NCBI GenBank assembly: GCA_051294375.1
Contig: CM119264.1
Span: 19,165,590 to 19,229,589 of the forward strand
DNA: 64,000 nucleotides
Direction: 5' to 3'
Origin: Paraspadella gotoi
Taxonomy: Eukaryota > Chaetognatha
Shown here: positions 61,049-64,000 of the stretch, piece after piece
Position numbering within the stretch: position 1 is the stretch's first letter
How the letters are laid out: every line of letters begins with the position of its first letter
Made by a program: the position numbers and the translations under genes
The notes under the pieces: generated by a model
What the model was told of the DNA's origin: nothing
The model's input: the letters and a program-made list of their open reading frames with translations, nothing else
Databases searched by the model: none

Positions 61049-62362
61049 AAAGAAGAGAGATTCTCTCTCTCTCTACTTCTTTTCTAACATATGCTGCAAT
61101 CCCGGGAAACGTTTTAACTCTAAATCAATTAAAGAGCGTTTTATCGAATTCGAGCTCCAGCACTTAGAGTTAGCTCGCCTTAATTTAAAAACAAGCAACT
61201 CCAATAGAAAAAAACCTGTGGGTCCTGACGGCGACGTCGTCGACGGCGCGAATGGATCTCGAACCCGTCGCGCCGTCTCCAACGTGGATTCTGAGCGAAG
61301 ACTCCGAAGATGCGCGGGTTGGAGAAGATGCGCACTCGCGGGAACTTGGGGAGGAGTCGGTCGAGGACGAGGAGGCGGGGGCAGCGGAAAGGGGGCTCGA
61401 ACCGGACGTTGAGGCTCGGGGCGAGTGGGGTGTGGAGGAGAGGGGTGAGAAGGGTCGAATTCGGAAAGGAAAGAAAAATTATATCTGATTGAGATTTAGA
61501 TTGTATATACTAGATTCTTGAAAGTTAAATTTATAACAAAATAATGTCGGAACTGCTTGAAAATACGAAAAATAAACCAAACAAAAAAAATTTTGGAGCT
61601 GAAAACCCTATTTCCGTGATCTCCATCACGTAGTATAAAATCCATTACTAAGCTGTACTCAAAGAACGGATTTGAGCAGATTTTCCGAAGCATTTAACGA
61701 TAATTCTCAAAGATCAAGAGTTCAAGTGAACGATGCAAGTAGAATGGAAAAACCTTCACACGGCCACCTCTTCCTCCACAGTGCGCCTCCATTTTTTTTA
61801 TGTCGTCACGGCCATTTTTAATGATTCTCGTAACGACGTCCTCATCCCTGCGACTCTCCACTCAAAACCCATTTTTTCCCTCTCTTAACGAGATTGAAAA
61901 TTCGGCAAATTCACTGGGGGGGGATAGTGAGGTGGGGTGGGGAGGGAGAATGAAAAATGCTGCGAACGGGCGTGAACCAAGAAGCGTGCCCCGACGGAGC
62001 GAAGGAAGGGTACTCGGTTTGACTTCGAAACGAGTAAAAGCGTGGCAGGCAAAGCGTGTCAGGGGTGAAGACGTGACAGGGTGGTAATTGTGCGTCATCA
62101 CATTTTTTTTTTCTTTCAGATGGGGCGATATTCTGCTTAAGAGGAGTAGCCGGCCTCGTTATTTAGAAAGCTGGATTAACTTTGTAATCACAAGCTTTGT
62201 AAAATATTCTGAGGATTATAACCCGTCGACCAAAACGTTGCATTCACGCACCAAAGGACTATCAACAATCGACGCAACAAGCCAAGCATCAGAAAAGGGG
62301 CGTCTTTGGCACAGCCGGTTTGCTTGTGATTTCCCCTTGGGATGGGGTATCTCACGTTGGCT
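61049..62362. other. Stretch with no firm gene
   Basis: 61252-61488 (+) is open from an ATG for 78 codons and would give a Glu/Arg/Gly-rich acidic peptide (MDLEPVAPSPTWILSEDSED at the start). It has G-rich low complexity and no family resemblance, so I do not call it a gene. Confidence 0.35.
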
Positions 62363-62425
62363 TTGGGGGCTTCCGACCCTCAGTGCGCCTCCAGTCACTG
62401 GCGTGGTTACCCTAGGGACGGTATC
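62363..62425 (+). repeat. Copy of the dispersed ~60 bp repeat
   Basis: GGGGCTTCCGACCCTCAGTG and the following bases match the reverse complement of 4319-4380. Confidence 0.6.
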
Positions 62426-63465
62426 GCTTTGCCAACGGTAGAGGAAAGTCATTAGGGGTTACTGTGGAGTGTGGATGGAAACACGTACTGGGATGGTGTG
62501 TTCCCCTCTGATCCAATGGTATTTGGTGAACGATGGTGGATGCGAGGCAGTGTGATATACCTGCCACACGAAACAAGCTTTGCACGTGACAATGCGCGCC
62601 ACGCGCCTCCGCCTCCCCTCCGTTCCTCGCGGTGATTCCCTCTTGAATTACGAGAAGTTAAATTCGGCCTCTCTTCGAATCAAGTTTCGAGGATAGGGGG
62701 GGGAGGGAGAGGAGAAAATGGCGAGAACGAGAGCTGAACATGATTCTCTAAACAGAAAGAACATGTGGTTACAATTAATACCTTCTTATGGCCTTCTTAA
62801 CGGTTCCCAAAAAAAAAATTTTCCATCATATTACCCGTTCGAATGTTGTAAAAAGAAAAACAATGATCATTGATAGATAAAAAGAGCCACAGGTAATGAT
62901 TTCAAAACGGGGGAGACTCGAGCGCTTTCGTTTCATTTATTTTTTTGCGGTGGAATAGTTATCTCGCTAAATCATGAATCGAGAATGAGAGAAAATGACG
63001 AGCCTGTCTCTTCTCTTATGGGGACTTTATGGGAAAAAACGGTTGAAAGCAGGGCGCATCGAACGTAGACCGTCATAACCGCGAAAAGGCGTTAACAACT
63101 TTATGAGCGCGGACAAAAGCAGGGACAAAGCTGGAACGCTCAATTTGGAGCGCGTTTTATTCCAGACCGACACAATACAAGAGACTGTGAGAAGTTATTC
63201 CCAATTATTACTGATCGTATGAATAATATTGGTTAATGTCATGACGGATTCTCACGTATACTTTAAAACTGTAAGTAATAAGTATATTTTGAATAGCAAA
63301 AAAATAAAAATAAGCACAAAACAAAATAAAACAAGCAAAAATTGCACTCGGAATCTCACATTCAAAGAATAAGTTGGAAGGAAAAAACATGTGCAAAGGA
63401 TTTTGATTGATATCAAATTCAACCGAAGTTCGTCGTCGTGCGGCAAAGCGCGCATTACTTTCCAG
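62426..63465. other. Gene-free stretch
   Basis: No supported gene or repeat. Confidence 0.4.
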
Positions 63466-63564
63466 GACGAAGTCGATTGGTTGTTGGTTGAACTTGTTAA
63501 GGGTCTGGCTCGCTCGTTTCGAATTCATCAATTTTTGAGTGGTCAAAGGATTACAAAGTTTTAA
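63466..63564 (+). CDS. Weak candidate terminal exon
   Basis: After TTACTTTCCAG the frame reads DEVDWLLVELVKGLARSF and continues for 32 codons to TAA. The composition looks protein-like and the frame is also open for about 30 codons upstream without an ATG. The minus strand is open over the same place for 151 codons, so chance is possible. No family recognised. Confidence 0.2.
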   Translation, partial: DEVDWLLVELVKGLARSFRIHQFLSGQRITKF

Positions 63565-64000
63565 ATTAATTTTAGATATTGTATGCAGGGGTGAGGTGAA
63601 TTGATTATTACCGTAGAATGGTTTTTGTTTTTTCCCAAAAAATTTCAATCGTAATATTCGCACTTGGAAAATCTTAACATTATTTTTAAAAAATATTTAT
63701 AGCAACAAATGCTCGAGGGATTTTTAAGCCAAGTTGTGAATTAAGTGTTTTAAAAAATTGAAAAGGTGTTTCAATCCGCAAAACCAAATTCATCCATTAA
63801 GTAATGACAAAAAGTCCCTCCGACGCGCGGGAAAAGTAATTTCAAATTTTAATCGAGAGAGACTCCACCCCCCCCCGCCCCTCCGCCCCCATCTCACGCC
63901 CTTGGAGGATAGAATTTACAAAACTGTGGAAACACTGGAAGAGATTTTTGAGGAGGAAGGGGTTCGAAGAACGTTGCTAATCATATCCGGTGCTTACGAT

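Noticed and set aside
63208-63663. 151-codon minus-strand frame
   Set aside because: AT-rich with no domain, no promoter or splice context, and it overlaps a plus-strand candidate. Its central hydrophobic part comes from T-rich sequence.

Overview
The window reads as nuclear DNA of an animal, most likely an invertebrate. Supporting signs are genes split into many short exons with GT-AG introns, a PUF60-type splicing factor that aligns from memory with other animal PUF60 proteins, large non-coding spaces, dense TC/GA microsatellites and several TA-flanked MITE-like elements. I cannot name the species. An arthropod is plausible, but nothing here is decisive. Telomere-like TTAGGG (CCCTAA) motifs near 6.6-7.1 kb do not match the usual arthropod TTAGG repeat.

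Layout: (1) 1-2242 holds the nine visible exons of a PUF60 / Half pint-like poly(U)-binding splicing factor, open at its 5' end. (2) 2503-3120 is a MITE-like inverted-repeat element. (3) 3966-5705 is a four-exon multipass membrane protein resembling the XK-related family. (4) 6.0-7.2 kb holds a small TIR element and degenerate telomere-like sequence. (5) 9.4-10 kb holds a dispersed repeat and a hammerhead-like hairpin. (6) 11.08-18.29 kb is a large inverted repeat with about 3.5 kb arms and a TC-rich loop of about 240 bp. (7) 18.3-30.7 kb has no recognised gene and many microsatellites. (8) 30742-43562 holds three exons that join in frame into one immunoglobulin V-type domain. A further candidate exon with a membrane helix lies at 60333-60533. 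(9) Block A (40.86-46.67 kb), a 6.7 kb minisatellite (46.93-53.69 kb) and block B (53.66-59.98 kb, a near copy of A) form one unit. (10) 60-64 kb is mostly non-coding with two weak candidate exons and a dispersed repeat.

Much of the odd structure may come from the assembly. A and B differ mostly by single-base indels, and either copy can be the noisier one. Three N gaps are exactly 25 bases long, and two of them adjoin the palindrome and the minisatellite. The simplest reading is gap filling with uncorrected long reads, which left a locus represented twice and a fold-back sequence. The alternative is a true tandem duplication and a true palindrome, and raw reads would settle it.

The genes do not form an obvious pathway. 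PUF60 acts in 3' splice-site recognition in the nucleus, the XK-like protein would sit in a membrane, and the Ig-domain gene looks like a cell-surface adhesion or recognition protein with long introns.
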